From contig JBALWA010000002.1 in the NCBI GenBank assembly GCA_036960305.1, positions 1 through 64,000 of the forward strand: a stretch of 64,000 nucleotides of DNA, read 5' to 3'. A program made the position numbers and the translations under genes. Positions 50,346-59,129 of the stretch are shown piece after piece. The stretch is from JBALVT01 sp036960305. GTDB taxonomy: Bacteria; Pseudomonadota; Gammaproteobacteria; Pseudomonadales; Halieaceae. The notes under the pieces were generated by a model, which was not told the DNA's origin, did not search any database, and saw only the letters and a list, made by a program, of their open reading frames with translations. Position 1 is the first letter of the stretch. Each line of letters begins with the position of its first letter.

Positions 50346-50357
50346 GCGTCAAGAACA

Positions 50358-51128
50358 TTAACATTCCAACAAGCAGTGTCCTCGCTCGCCGTACTTTGCC
50401 ACGTGCCGTGCTCGCAGCTGTCTCAGAATAGGCCCAACACCCTTTAACAGGTCCGGACGAGACAGCCCGCTACGCCGCTGATAAGAAACTAAAAACAATT
50501 CGAATGCCGGGGCTTGCATCGCCATATCCTCTGCGTTCAGCGTAAATCGCGCGATATCCCTGGCGGTCTTCCCGTCGCCGACTTTCGCCCGGCCCACGGC
50601 CTCCAGGTCAACCAGGTAAAATGCTCCCCGGCTCAAAAGTAAATTACTCCACTTGAAATCACCATGGGCAAAACCGGCGCGATGCAAATCGGCCATGAGC
50701 AGGCCAGCCTTGCAGGCCAGATCTTCCTGCACTGTGTTGTCTCCAGCGTGCTGCGTCCAGTAGGACTTGAGGTCAGTGCTTGCAGTAACGCCCTCTGTCA
50801 GCAGCAGCACGCCGCCTGATATCGCCAGGCAGGCCAATGGCTCTGGCACAGAAATTCCCGCGGCAGATAATGCACGCGCAGCGTCGAAGCTCTTAACGCC
50901 GCGACCATAACCGAGGCCGAGAAACAACCGCTGCAGGGAAGACTTGGCAGCATAGTATTTGAGGTAACACAGCCGGCCATCCAGATCCAACAAACCCACC
51001 TGGCTATAGGTATCCTGCTTTAGCACGGTGGTATGCTTTTTCATCCAGGTCGGTACATCGGTGGAGGCCGCGAGCAGCAACTGGCGCAGTTTTTCAGCCC
51101 AGCTGTCACCTCGCTGTATACGCATCAT
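50358..51128 (-). CDS. LPS core kinase, InaA family
   Basis: 256-residue kinase-like protein. The catalytic loop GFAHGDFKWSNLLL and FYLVDLEAVGRAK metal motif are intact, with LCYLKYYAAKSSLQRLF supplying the ATP lysine region. It corresponds in position to the second kinase after waaP in Pseudomonas LPS core operons. Its start overlaps the waaP stop by four bases (ATGA-type). It likely phosphorylates a core heptose or another core sugar; the exact site is not determinable. Confidence 0.85.
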   Translation of the reverse strand: MMRIQRGDSWAEKLRQLLLAASTDVPTWMKKHTTVLKQDTYSQVGLLDLDGRLCYLKYYAAKSSLQRLFLGLGYGRGVKSFDAARALSAAGISVPEPLACLAISGGVLLLTEGVTASTDLKSYWTQHAGDNTVQEDLACKAGLLMADLHRAGFAHGDFKWSNLLLSRGAFYLVDLEAVGRAKVGDGKTARDIARFTLNAEDMAMQAPAFELFLVSYQRRSGLSRPDLLKGVGPILRQLRARHVAKYGERGHCLLEC

Positions 51129-51985
51129 CGGACCGTTATCGGTGATCGCAGCGCGGGCGGTTCAACACCGCGCTCCCTGATATACAGTTTTGTCGCCCTG
51201 GACTGAACGGAACGCCACAAGTGCGCATCCCTGCCAAAGGCATTGCGCAGTCCACCTTCGTTATAGTGGGAAACAAATCGCAGCAGGTCTCTCTGGCTCA
51301 AGCCACAATCCATGGCCGAGAAAAACAAGCCTGCCAAATCTTTTATCTGCCAACGCACGGGCACCTTCGAGCGCAGCTGTGCACGATGTAAGTCGATAAG
51401 GTGACACCGTATCTCAGCCTGTTGCAGGGTTTCCTCATCCAGATGGAAATGACAGAGGTAGAAGTCCCGGTGATTAATCCCGGCCCGGTGCATACGACGT
51501 GCGCTATCTGCCACTTTGGCGATCAAGCGCATTTTGACACGGGGGTCTGGCGGAGATTCCCCCCAGTGCATGCAATAATCTTCCAGGCTGACAGTTCCCA
51601 CCAACTCATCGGTAACGATCAGCGAGCGAATGGCCGCCGGATTAAACCCCTCGCTGGCGTAGGCCGCTACCGACATAGTATCCACGCCCAGTCGCTGCAA
51701 TTCATTCACCGCGTGGTACTCATTCGACGCCCCAAGCACCGGCAGCCTCAGCTTAAACAGGTTCTTGAAAATCTCGCCCCAGCCTATGCCCAGGTGCAAT
51801 TTGAGGAAATAGGGGTTGTCGCTGCGCTCAAACCGCAGGGTTTTTCGGCCTTCTTTATTTCGATAGACATCAGCTGGCGAGGCTTCTTCAGCGACAGTAC
51901 TGGCCCAACGCACCAGCGCGCCGGGAGTTTGGTCTTTTACAGCGGGGTCTGATGCGAGGTCTGCTCGCAGATAGTAGTCAGTCAC
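51125..51985 (-). CDS. waaP: Lipopolysaccharide heptose I kinase WaaP (RfaP)
   Basis: 286-residue kinase that phosphorylates heptose I of the LPS inner core, important for outer-membrane integrity. FLKLHLGIGWGEIFKNLFKLRLPVLGASNEY carries the ATP lysine, catalytic loop AGINHRDFYLCHFHL is the WaaP hallmark, and CHLIDLHRAQLR holds the metal aspartate. Length close to E. coli (265) and P. aeruginosa (268). It overlaps waaG by eight bases upstream and the next kinase by four bases downstream. Confidence 0.95.
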   Translation of the reverse strand: MTDYYLRADLASDPAVKDQTPGALVRWASTVAEEASPADVYRNKEGRKTLRFERSDNPYFLKLHLGIGWGEIFKNLFKLRLPVLGASNEYHAVNELQRLGVDTMSVAAYASEGFNPAAIRSLIVTDELVGTVSLEDYCMHWGESPPDPRVKMRLIAKVADSARRMHRAGINHRDFYLCHFHLDEETLQQAEIRCHLIDLHRAQLRSKVPVRWQIKDLAGLFFSAMDCGLSQRDLLRFVSHYNEGGLRNAFGRDAHLWRSVQSRATKLYIRERGVEPPALRSPITVR

Positions 51986-53123
51986 TGCTGCGCTCCAACT
52001 TGTTCGCGATGAATTCTTCTATCAGCTTCGCCCCTGAGCTGTGCATGGAGTAAAGGTCTGTCTCCTGCGCATATTTCAGGGCGCTCTCTTTACAGCGTAC
52101 CCTATAGAAGCCATCCAACATACGCATAATGGCCTCGTCCAGTTCGACTTGCTGAAAGGGAGAGGGTAATACCAGCCCCGCCCCGGCCTGCGCTATATGG
52201 TGGGCATAACCGCATACATCCGTCACGACAATGGGTAAACCAGCCACCAGGGCCTCCAGTAATACAATGCCGGCCGCCTCATCCAGCGCGGGGTGCACCA
52301 GGGTATCTGCGCCCAGCAACAGGTCCGGGACATCGTCCCTACCGCCCAGAAAAGTCACGGCATCGGCGACGCCAAGCCGTCTGCAAAGGCGCTGGAACCG
52401 GCGCGGCTTATCCTGGCCGACAACCAGCAAGCGCATACGAACTGAAGGTTGATCTTCAGCAATATTGGCCAGGGCCTGAATAGCCCGATCCAGTCCCTTC
52501 TTGATAAAACCAGAACCGACAAACAACATGACATGATCGCCGGGTTCTATCCCCAGCTCACGCCGTATCGCTTTACGCCGCGCCGGAGCATCGGCCGGCT
52601 CACGCCTGTCGGGTGATATTCCCGGCGGCAACATATGCAGGCGACTGGCCGGCGTTGCGTAATGGTTCTCAAACTTTAGCCGCTCGGTATCGGAAATCAA
52701 CAAAATTTCAGTATCGCTTTCAGGCGAAAATACCGCTCGTTCGTAGTCCGCAAAATGACGATATCGCGCACCGCGCCGGTACAGCCACCCCCGCTCATTG
52801 AGCGCTTTATCCAGATAACAGGAGTCGGCGGCATAGTAGACATCGAGTCCCGGCATTTTATTGAAGCCAATCACACCATCGACTGGATCCCTTGCCAAAT
52901 CCTCCTGCACCCACTGGTAGTAAAGTGTATTGCGCCTAGGATTGCTCAGGGCACGGACCGGGACACGCCGCAACTCGGTATCGGGTAATACATCACCCTG
53001 CCAGGAAATATAATAGACTCTGCACTGATGCCCGCGCTTGCGGCTCTCCTCGACAAAACGTCGAAAGTCACGCTGCATACCGCCATAGGGAAAATATTTG
53101 TACAGTAGAAAAGCCAGCCGCAC
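51978..53123 (-). CDS. waaG: LPS core glycosyltransferase WaaG (RfaG)
   Basis: 381-residue GT4 glycosyltransferase adding the first outer-core hexose to heptose II. MRLAFLLYKYFPYGGMQRDFRRF is the WaaG start; KMPGLDVYYAADSCY, MLFVGSGFIKKGLDRAIQALA and HPALDEAAGIVLLEALVAGLPIVVTDVCGYAHHI (sugar-nucleotide site) follow. Length typical (E. coli 374). It lies two bases after waaC and overlaps waaP, so it is within the coupled waaF-waaC-waaG-waaP operon. Confidence 0.95.
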   Translation of the reverse strand: MRLAFLLYKYFPYGGMQRDFRRFVEESRKRGHQCRVYYISWQGDVLPDTELRRVPVRALSNPRRNTLYYQWVQEDLARDPVDGVIGFNKMPGLDVYYAADSCYLDKALNERGWLYRRGARYRHFADYERAVFSPESDTEILLISDTERLKFENHYATPASRLHMLPPGISPDRREPADAPARRKAIRRELGIEPGDHVMLFVGSGFIKKGLDRAIQALANIAEDQPSVRMRLLVVGQDKPRRFQRLCRRLGVADAVTFLGGRDDVPDLLLGADTLVHPALDEAAGIVLLEALVAGLPIVVTDVCGYAHHIAQAGAGLVLPSPFQQVELDEAIMRMLDGFYRVRCKESALKYAQETDLYSMHSSGAKLIEEFIANKLERSSD

Positions 53124-53125
53124 GG

Positions 53126-54121
53126 TCAGGCTCCCGCCGGCAACAGTGTGGCCAATTCGTCCCAGACCTGTTGTGCGCTGATGGAACGCATCATGGCGAG
53201 GGGGTCATCCGTATCATCGGCCCCAACAGGCGAAGGAATATGTATCTGGTTGCGACCATAGGCACCGATCAGGTCGATACTGGTAGGACCGTAAAGCGAA
53301 ACAGTTGGGACATCCAGGGCAGCACTCAAATGTGCCAATCCCGTATCCACTGCAACCGCGCCATCCACCTCCATCAGCATGCTGGCAAGTCCCAATAAAT
53401 CCAGCCGGGGAAGTACCTGCGCATTGCTCGCACGCTCCGCAATACGCTGCGCTCGATCGCGCTCCGGTTGATTACCCCAGGGTAACCAGACCTGGTAGCC
53501 GCGTTCCATCGCCAAGCCGGCAAGTTCCACCCAGTGACCTTCCGGCCACAACTTTTCGTCTCTCGCTGTACCGTGAAAGAAAAGAAGACTTGCGGGCAAT
53601 TTATCGGCACTGGACTTAAGGTTTGCACGCACACCGTAATCACCCGAACCCGACGACAAAGGGTAGTTCAGTGCCTGGGAAAATAGCCTGCGAATACGCT
53701 CGACCGCATGCATCTGCAGGGGCACAGAAATGTTGTGGTGATAAAAAAACCTCGCCAGGGGCTCTCGCAGTGACTGTTTGTCCATGCCAAACCGCGGCGC
53801 ACGCACCAGGCGTGAAACGAAAGCACTTTTTAGCAGGCCCTGGGCATCGATAACCGCATCGTACTGGCGACGATCCAGTGCGGTGCGAAAGCTTTTCCAC
53901 TCTGGACCAGAAAAACTCTTCAGGGGGCTCTTGCGCCAACGTCGCAGCGCAATGGGAATCACTTTATCAACCGCAGGGTGCCATGCGGGAATCTCTGCGA
54001 ATGCCTCCTCTACCACCCAGTCAAAACGGATACCGGGAATCGCCGCCGCGGCATCGCTAAGGGCAGGCAGCGTGTGAATGACATCGCCCAGTGAAGACAT
54101 TTTGACTACCAGAACTCTCAA
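53126..54121 (-). CDS. waaC: LPS heptosyltransferase I WaaC
   Basis: 331-residue GT9 enzyme that transfers the first heptose from ADP-heptose to Kdo. MRVLVVKMSSLGDVIHTLPALSDA is the typical N-terminus; VIDAQGLLKSAFVSRL, LLFFHGTARDEKLWPEGHW and VAVDTGLAHLSAALDVPTVSLYGPT are the GT9 motifs. Length close to E. coli (319). It overlaps waaF by four bases (ATGA), and waaG starts two bases after it. ADP-heptose comes from HldE. Confidence 0.96.
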   Translation of the reverse strand: MRVLVVKMSSLGDVIHTLPALSDAAAAIPGIRFDWVVEEAFAEIPAWHPAVDKVIPIALRRWRKSPLKSFSGPEWKSFRTALDRRQYDAVIDAQGLLKSAFVSRLVRAPRFGMDKQSLREPLARFFYHHNISVPLQMHAVERIRRLFSQALNYPLSSGSGDYGVRANLKSSADKLPASLLFFHGTARDEKLWPEGHWVELAGLAMERGYQVWLPWGNQPERDRAQRIAERASNAQVLPRLDLLGLASMLMEVDGAVAVDTGLAHLSAALDVPTVSLYGPTSIDLIGAYGRNQIHIPSPVGADDTDDPLAMMRSISAQQVWDELATLLPAGA

Positions 54122-55161
54122 CTGCTCTCGCTCCCGGCCAACAGTAAATCCAGTTTAGCAGCAACCTGGTCAGGCGATGTATCTCGCATACACCGGTGAT
54201 GACCCAGGGGGCACTCACGCTGGAAGCAGGGAGCACAATCGATATCTGACACCAGTATTTGTGCACCCGGACTCAAAGGTGGGGTGAAATCCGGCGATGT
54301 GGCACCGTAAACAACCAGTACCGGCCGCTGCAGGGCCGCTGCTATGTGCATCAAACCGGAGTCATTACTAACCACGGCGGTCGATAAAGACAGCAAGTCC
54401 ACCGCTTCTGCCAACTCAGTGCGGCCGGCCAGGTCCCGGCAATCAACGTGCCCGTTACATTCGGCGACAATCTCCGCTGTCACCTCTTTATCCTTTGCAG
54501 AGCCGTACAGTGCGACCTGCCAGCCCCGGGCGAGATACCGGCGGGCTATTTCAGCGTAATACTCTACCGGCCAGCGCTTGGCAGCGCCAAATTCTGCGCC
54601 TGGGCACAGTGCCAATATAGGCCTGCTCCTGTCCAGTTGAAATTTCGCTCCGCACAAGCCGGCCTGCACCGGATCGGAAACCAGGCGCGGGGGCGGTAAA
54701 TGCTCCGGCAGGACCGCGTTCGGTTCCAGCCCCAGAGCGACGAATCGCTGCACCATAAGCGGTAGTCGATCTTCCTCCAGAATCCGCAGGTCATTGAGCA
54801 GGCCATAGCGCATCTCGCCACGCCAACCCGTGCGTCTGGGGATTCTCGCGGCAAAGGGTGCCAGCGCTGATTTAAAGGAGTTCGGCAGAAGTATAGCCTG
54901 GTCGTAAGCGGCCGCACGCAGCTTCTTGCCCAATTTGTGTCGTCTGCCCAGACCCAGTTCGCCGTGGCCAATCGGTTTGACGATGGCCTGATTCACCTCC
55001 GGCATACGCGCGATCAGCGGCTCACTCCAGGCCGGGGCGAGTACATCAATAGAAACATTGGGACGGGTGTTCTTTAGAAAAATGTAAAGCGACTGGGACA
55101 TCACCATGTCGCCAACCCAGGCCGGGCCGACGACAAGTATCTTTTCCAATTCAGGGCTCAT
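54118..55161 (-). CDS. waaF: LPS heptosyltransferase II WaaF
   Basis: 347-residue GT9 enzyme adding the second heptose. ILVVGPAWVGDMVMSQSLYIFLK begins the fold; AILLPNSFKSALAPFAARIPRRTGWRGEMRYGLLND, LCPGAEFGAAKRWPVEYYAEIA and VSNDSGLMHIAAALQRPVLVVYGAT are WaaF hallmarks. Length equal to E. coli (348). It opens the waa block after a 59-base gap behind ilvE. Confidence 0.97.
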   Translation of the reverse strand: MSPELEKILVVGPAWVGDMVMSQSLYIFLKNTRPNVSIDVLAPAWSEPLIARMPEVNQAIVKPIGHGELGLGRRHKLGKKLRAAAYDQAILLPNSFKSALAPFAARIPRRTGWRGEMRYGLLNDLRILEEDRLPLMVQRFVALGLEPNAVLPEHLPPPRLVSDPVQAGLCGAKFQLDRSRPILALCPGAEFGAAKRWPVEYYAEIARRYLARGWQVALYGSAKDKEVTAEIVAECNGHVDCRDLAGRTELAEAVDLLSLSTAVVSNDSGLMHIAAALQRPVLVVYGATSPDFTPPLSPGAQILVSDIDCAPCFQRECPLGHHRCMRDTSPDQVAAKLDLLLAGSESS

Positions 55162-55220
55162 AGCGAAAAGTCACGGCCAGAATGCATCGCAATGGCAGGG
55201 CGCGCCCGCCAGGGGAGCAC

Positions 55221-56147
55221 TCAGACCACGGGCGCCAGCCACTCCCGGTTCTGGCTTCGATTACCCCGTACCGAATCAAAATACATGGACTGCAACTTCT
55301 CCGTTAATGGGCCACGAACCCCTGCACCAATAGTGCGTCCGTCGACCTCGCGAATCGGCACAATTTCAGCGGCCGTACCCGTAAAGAAGGCCTCGTCAGC
55401 GACGTAAACTTCATCCCGGGTGATGCGCTTCTCGTGAATCTGGTAGCCCAGCTCCTCGGCCAGGGCAAACACTGTTGCCCGGGTAATCCCGTCCAGACAG
55501 GAAGTCAGGTCCGGGGTGTAGATTTTATCATCCCGAACAATAAAGACATTCTCGCCACTGCCCTCTGCGACATAACCTTCGTTGTCCAGTAGCAAGGCCT
55601 CCTCGGCACCGCTTTCCAAAGCCTCCTTCAGGGCAAGCATGGAGTTGATATAGTTGCCATTGGCTTTGGCCTTACACATGGTGATATTGACATGGTGTCG
55701 CGTATAGGAAGACGTACGGACCTTAATGCCGCGGTGCATGGCCTCGGGATCCATATACGATGGCCATTCCCAGGCCGCCACCATGACGTGGGTTTGCAGA
55801 TTGTCCGCTCGCAGCCCCATGCCCTCTGAGCCATAGAAGCACATAGGCCGTAAATAGCCTTCTTCCAGGCCGTTTTCCCTGACCACGTCTCTCTGTGCCT
55901 GGTTCAGCGTCTCCTTATCAAAGGGCATATCCATGGTCAGTATGTGGGCTGAACGAAACAGGCGATCTGTGTGGTCCTGCAAACGAAAGATACAGGTGCC
56001 ATCCTCAGCAGTCTTATAAGCACGCACACCCTCAAAGACACCCAGTCCGTAGTGAAAAGTATGTGTCAGCACATGGACCTTGGCATCACGCCAGGGAACC
56101 ATCTCTCCGTCCATCCAGATTACGCCATCGCGGTCGGCGAAACTCAT
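55221..56147 (-). CDS. ilvE: Branched-chain amino acid aminotransferase IlvE
   Basis: 308-residue fold-type IV PLP aminotransferase making valine, leucine and isoleucine from their 2-oxo acids. THTFHYGLGVFEGVRAY, the PLP lysine in CKAKANGNYINSMLALKEA (K161, aligned with E. coli K160), EGSGENVFIV and GITRATVFALAEELG are family motifs. Length matches E. coli (309). It lies 14 bases after glnE and before waaF, the same order as in Pseudomonas. Confidence 0.97.
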   Translation of the reverse strand: MSFADRDGVIWMDGEMVPWRDAKVHVLTHTFHYGLGVFEGVRAYKTAEDGTCIFRLQDHTDRLFRSAHILTMDMPFDKETLNQAQRDVVRENGLEEGYLRPMCFYGSEGMGLRADNLQTHVMVAAWEWPSYMDPEAMHRGIKVRTSSYTRHHVNITMCKAKANGNYINSMLALKEALESGAEEALLLDNEGYVAEGSGENVFIVRDDKIYTPDLTSCLDGITRATVFALAEELGYQIHEKRITRDEVYVADEAFFTGTAAEIVPIREVDGRTIGAGVRGPLTEKLQSMYFDSVRGNRSQNREWLAPVV

Positions 56148-56161
56148 TGCCCTACTCCTAT

Positions 56162-59077
56162 TTATTTCAGATCACTCAAATGTTCTACATCGCCTGTGCC
56201 ACTGCCAACAAAGAGCTGCTGCCAGGCCACCTCTACTGAAGCCCTGAGATCTGCGAACCGGTCAGCGGCCACAATTCCCGGCAATTGTTGCAGGGAGAGC
56301 TGGTGGGCAGCAGAACGGTAGGCGAGATACGCTTCAGTGAGGGTGTCGCACACGTGCTGCTCAAACAAGCCTTCCCGGCCCAGGGTCTCGAGAATTCTTA
56401 CGTTGTCAGACCACTGTGTCAGCCCCGGAATCTGATGGGACCAAGCCAAGACCGCATATTGCACCATAAATTCAATATCTACGATACCTCCGGCACCCTG
56501 TTTTAGGTGAAATTCCCTATTTTCCGCTAGCTCTTCAGTTAGTAAGTGTTCACGCATCTTATTCCGCATGGCCTGAACCTCTCGCGCCAATTCGGCCTGG
56601 TCCCGAGGCCGGCACAAAACTTCATGGCGCACAGCGGCCACCTGCTCGGCAACCGACGGATCACCCGCAACAAAACGGGCCCTGACCAGGGCCTGGTGCT
56701 CCCAGGTCCAGGCAGACTCTCGCTGATAACTGCCAAACCCCGCCGCCGTGGTCACCAGCATCCCTGAGTCTCCGGATGGCCGCAGCCTCATATCCACTTC
56801 ATAGAGCTGCCCCAGGGCCATGCGCGTGTCGAGAATGTGGATCATCCGCTGCCCCAGGCGGGTATAAAAAACGGTGTTGTCGATACTGCGCGGCCCCGTC
56901 GTTACCCCTTGGCGAGCCGCATCGTAGATAAAGACAAGGTCCAGATCTGAACTGTAGCCCAGCTCAATGCCGCCCAGCTTGCCATAGCCAAATACCGCAA
57001 AGCCGGAGCCGCCGCTCTCTCTGTCGGGCTCTCCATACTTGGACGTCAGGTCGGCCCAGGCAACAGCCAGGACCTGCTCGAGGATGACTTCGGCAATCCA
57101 GGTGAGCTTGTCGCTGACCTGCATCAGCGGTAAGTGACCACCCACTTCGCTCGCTGCTACACGCAGCACATGAGCTTCCTTGTAATAACGTAAAGCATCC
57201 ATTTGTGCTTCCAGGTCATCCTCGCCCAGCCTGGCGACCTGCTGTCGTAACTCATCCTGCAACAGGGCTTTATCCGGTGCCGAATAGAGGTTTTCCCTGT
57301 CCAGCAGCTCGTCCAACAATACCGGATGCCGCGCTAACTGCTCGGCTATCCAAGGGCTGGCTGCACACAGCACAACCAGCTCTCGCAATGCCTGGGGGTT
57401 TTCCAGTAACAAGACCAGATAGGCGCTGCGACGCACTACCGCGACCACCAGGGGCAAGACACGCTGCAGCGATAAATCCGGCATGTCGGCCTCTGCGCAG
57501 GCGCGCAGAAGCTGCGGCATGAACTCCTCAAGGCGTTGCTTGCCCTCAGACTGCAGGGTCATCACGCGAGGACTGGCCTGTAACTCCTCCAATAGACCCA
57601 GGGACTCCGCACAGGCACTGAAGCCCAATCCCGCGAGAAGTTCCTCACTCAACTCCTCGTTCCAGGGCGCCACCGCCTCTTCAGCATCGCTCTCATCATC
57701 TGGACTGGCGATCAGGTCCTTGAAATGACCAGCCACTATTTCTCTGTGGCGCGCCAACTCAGCGAGGTATCCCTCCCAGCTTGCAAAGCCCATAACGGTT
57801 GCCATCGCCGACTGATGCAAGGCCTCAGTCGGCAGCGCCTGTGTTTGTTTGTCCTGATAACCCTGGATAGCGTGTTCACTGTCCCGTAGAAACAGGTAGG
57901 CTGTCCGCAATTCTTCCGTGACCGTGACGGGCAAACAACCCAGCGTTGCGCACTCCTGCAAGACGGCCAATAACTCTCTTTGCTGAAGACCAAGGTCACG
58001 ACCGCCGCGAATGAGCTGGAAACACTGGGCAATAAACTCCACCTCCCGAATGCCCCCATGCCCCAGCTTCACATCCTGCTGCAAGCCCCTGCGCCGCACC
58101 TCAGCCATTATCATCTGTTTCATCCCGCGCAGGCTTTCGATGATGCCGAAATCGATATAACGCCTGAACACGAAAGGACGAAGAGATTCCATCAGCTGGG
58201 CCGCCTCTTCCTCCCCACCGGTTACTGGCCTGGCCTTGATTAGCGCATAGCGTTCCCAATCGCGCCCCTGATCCTGGTAGTACTCCTCCAGCGCGTTGAA
58301 ATTATGCGCCAACGCGCCACTGTCACCATAGGGCCGCAAACGCATATCCACCCGGAAAACAAAACCATCAACCGTGTTCTGGTCCAGTGCTGTAATCAGC
58401 GCTTGACCAACCTTGGTAAAAAACTGCTCGTTGCTGATAGGCTTGCTTTCGCTGTCAGTCTGACCCGCTTCGGGGTAGGCAAATATCAGGTCGATATCCG
58501 AAGAGACATTCAGCTCTCTTGCCCCTAATTTGCCCATGGCCAGCACAATGAGCTGCTGGTGTGCTCCGCTGTCTCGGCCCATGGGCCGGCCAAAACGTTG
58601 CTCCAGGCCCAACTGACAATGGATCAGTGCTTCATTGATACAGGCTTCAGCCAGTAGTGAGGTATCTCTCACCGTTTCCAGCGTATCCGCTAGTCGGCAA
58701 AAATCACGCCACACGATGCGCAACATATGCTCTGCGCGATAACGTCTCAGCACCGGAGCCAGTTCGGCGCCCTCCTGGGCCAGGCGTTCTCCCAGGTCTG
58801 ACTGAAACACCTTCTCGTCCAGATGAGCCTGCAATGTCCCGCCTCGCAATAAATCCAGCAGAACATCGGGCTTGCGCTTAACGAGGTCGGCGACAAAAGG
58901 ACTGCAGGCCAACACCCGCGAGAGCTGCACAGAAACGCTATTATCCAGTTCAGCTGTCAGCGCAGCGGCCATATCCGGCGAGCAAAACTCAAGGATACGC
59001 TGCCACGCGCTTTGGGCCTCAGCAGCTAATTCTGGCGGCAATTTTGTTTCGAGCGGGGTCATGATGGTGTCACTCAA
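56162..59077 (-). CDS. glnE: Glutamine synthetase adenylyltransferase/deadenylase GlnE
   Basis: 971-residue bifunctional enzyme that adenylylates and deadenylylates glutamine synthetase in response to PII. Two nucleotidyltransferase halves are visible: the N-terminal deadenylase with VLAMGKLGARELNVSSDIDLIFAY and HGGIREVEFIAQ, and the C-terminal adenylylase with FGYGKLGGIELGYSSDLDLVFIY and GAGGIVDIEFMVQY. Length typical (E. coli 946). Along with ntrBC at the left end it makes the window contain two arms of nitrogen control, 57 kb apart. Confidence 0.98.
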   Translation of the reverse strand: MSDTIMTPLETKLPPELAAEAQSAWQRILEFCSPDMAAALTAELDNSVSVQLSRVLACSPFVADLVKRKPDVLLDLLRGGTLQAHLDEKVFQSDLGERLAQEGAELAPVLRRYRAEHMLRIVWRDFCRLADTLETVRDTSLLAEACINEALIHCQLGLEQRFGRPMGRDSGAHQQLIVLAMGKLGARELNVSSDIDLIFAYPEAGQTDSESKPISNEQFFTKVGQALITALDQNTVDGFVFRVDMRLRPYGDSGALAHNFNALEEYYQDQGRDWERYALIKARPVTGGEEEAAQLMESLRPFVFRRYIDFGIIESLRGMKQMIMAEVRRRGLQQDVKLGHGGIREVEFIAQCFQLIRGGRDLGLQQRELLAVLQECATLGCLPVTVTEELRTAYLFLRDSEHAIQGYQDKQTQALPTEALHQSAMATVMGFASWEGYLAELARHREIVAGHFKDLIASPDDESDAEEAVAPWNEELSEELLAGLGFSACAESLGLLEELQASPRVMTLQSEGKQRLEEFMPQLLRACAEADMPDLSLQRVLPLVVAVVRRSAYLVLLLENPQALRELVVLCAASPWIAEQLARHPVLLDELLDRENLYSAPDKALLQDELRQQVARLGEDDLEAQMDALRYYKEAHVLRVAASEVGGHLPLMQVSDKLTWIAEVILEQVLAVAWADLTSKYGEPDRESGGSGFAVFGYGKLGGIELGYSSDLDLVFIYDAARQGVTTGPRSIDNTVFYTRLGQRMIHILDTRMALGQLYEVDMRLRPSGDSGMLVTTAAGFGSYQRESAWTWEHQALVRARFVAGDPSVAEQVAAVRHEVLCRPRDQAELAREVQAMRNKMREHLLTEELAENREFHLKQGAGGIVDIEFMVQYAVLAWSHQIPGLTQWSDNVRILETLGREGLFEQHVCDTLTEAYLAYRSAAHQLSLQQLPGIVAADRFADLRASVEVAWQQLFVGSGTGDVEHLSDLK

Positions 59078-59129
59078 TTGTAAGGTCAGGGTCTATCGCT
59101 TGGGGGCAATGGCAAATAGCTAGAGCAGC

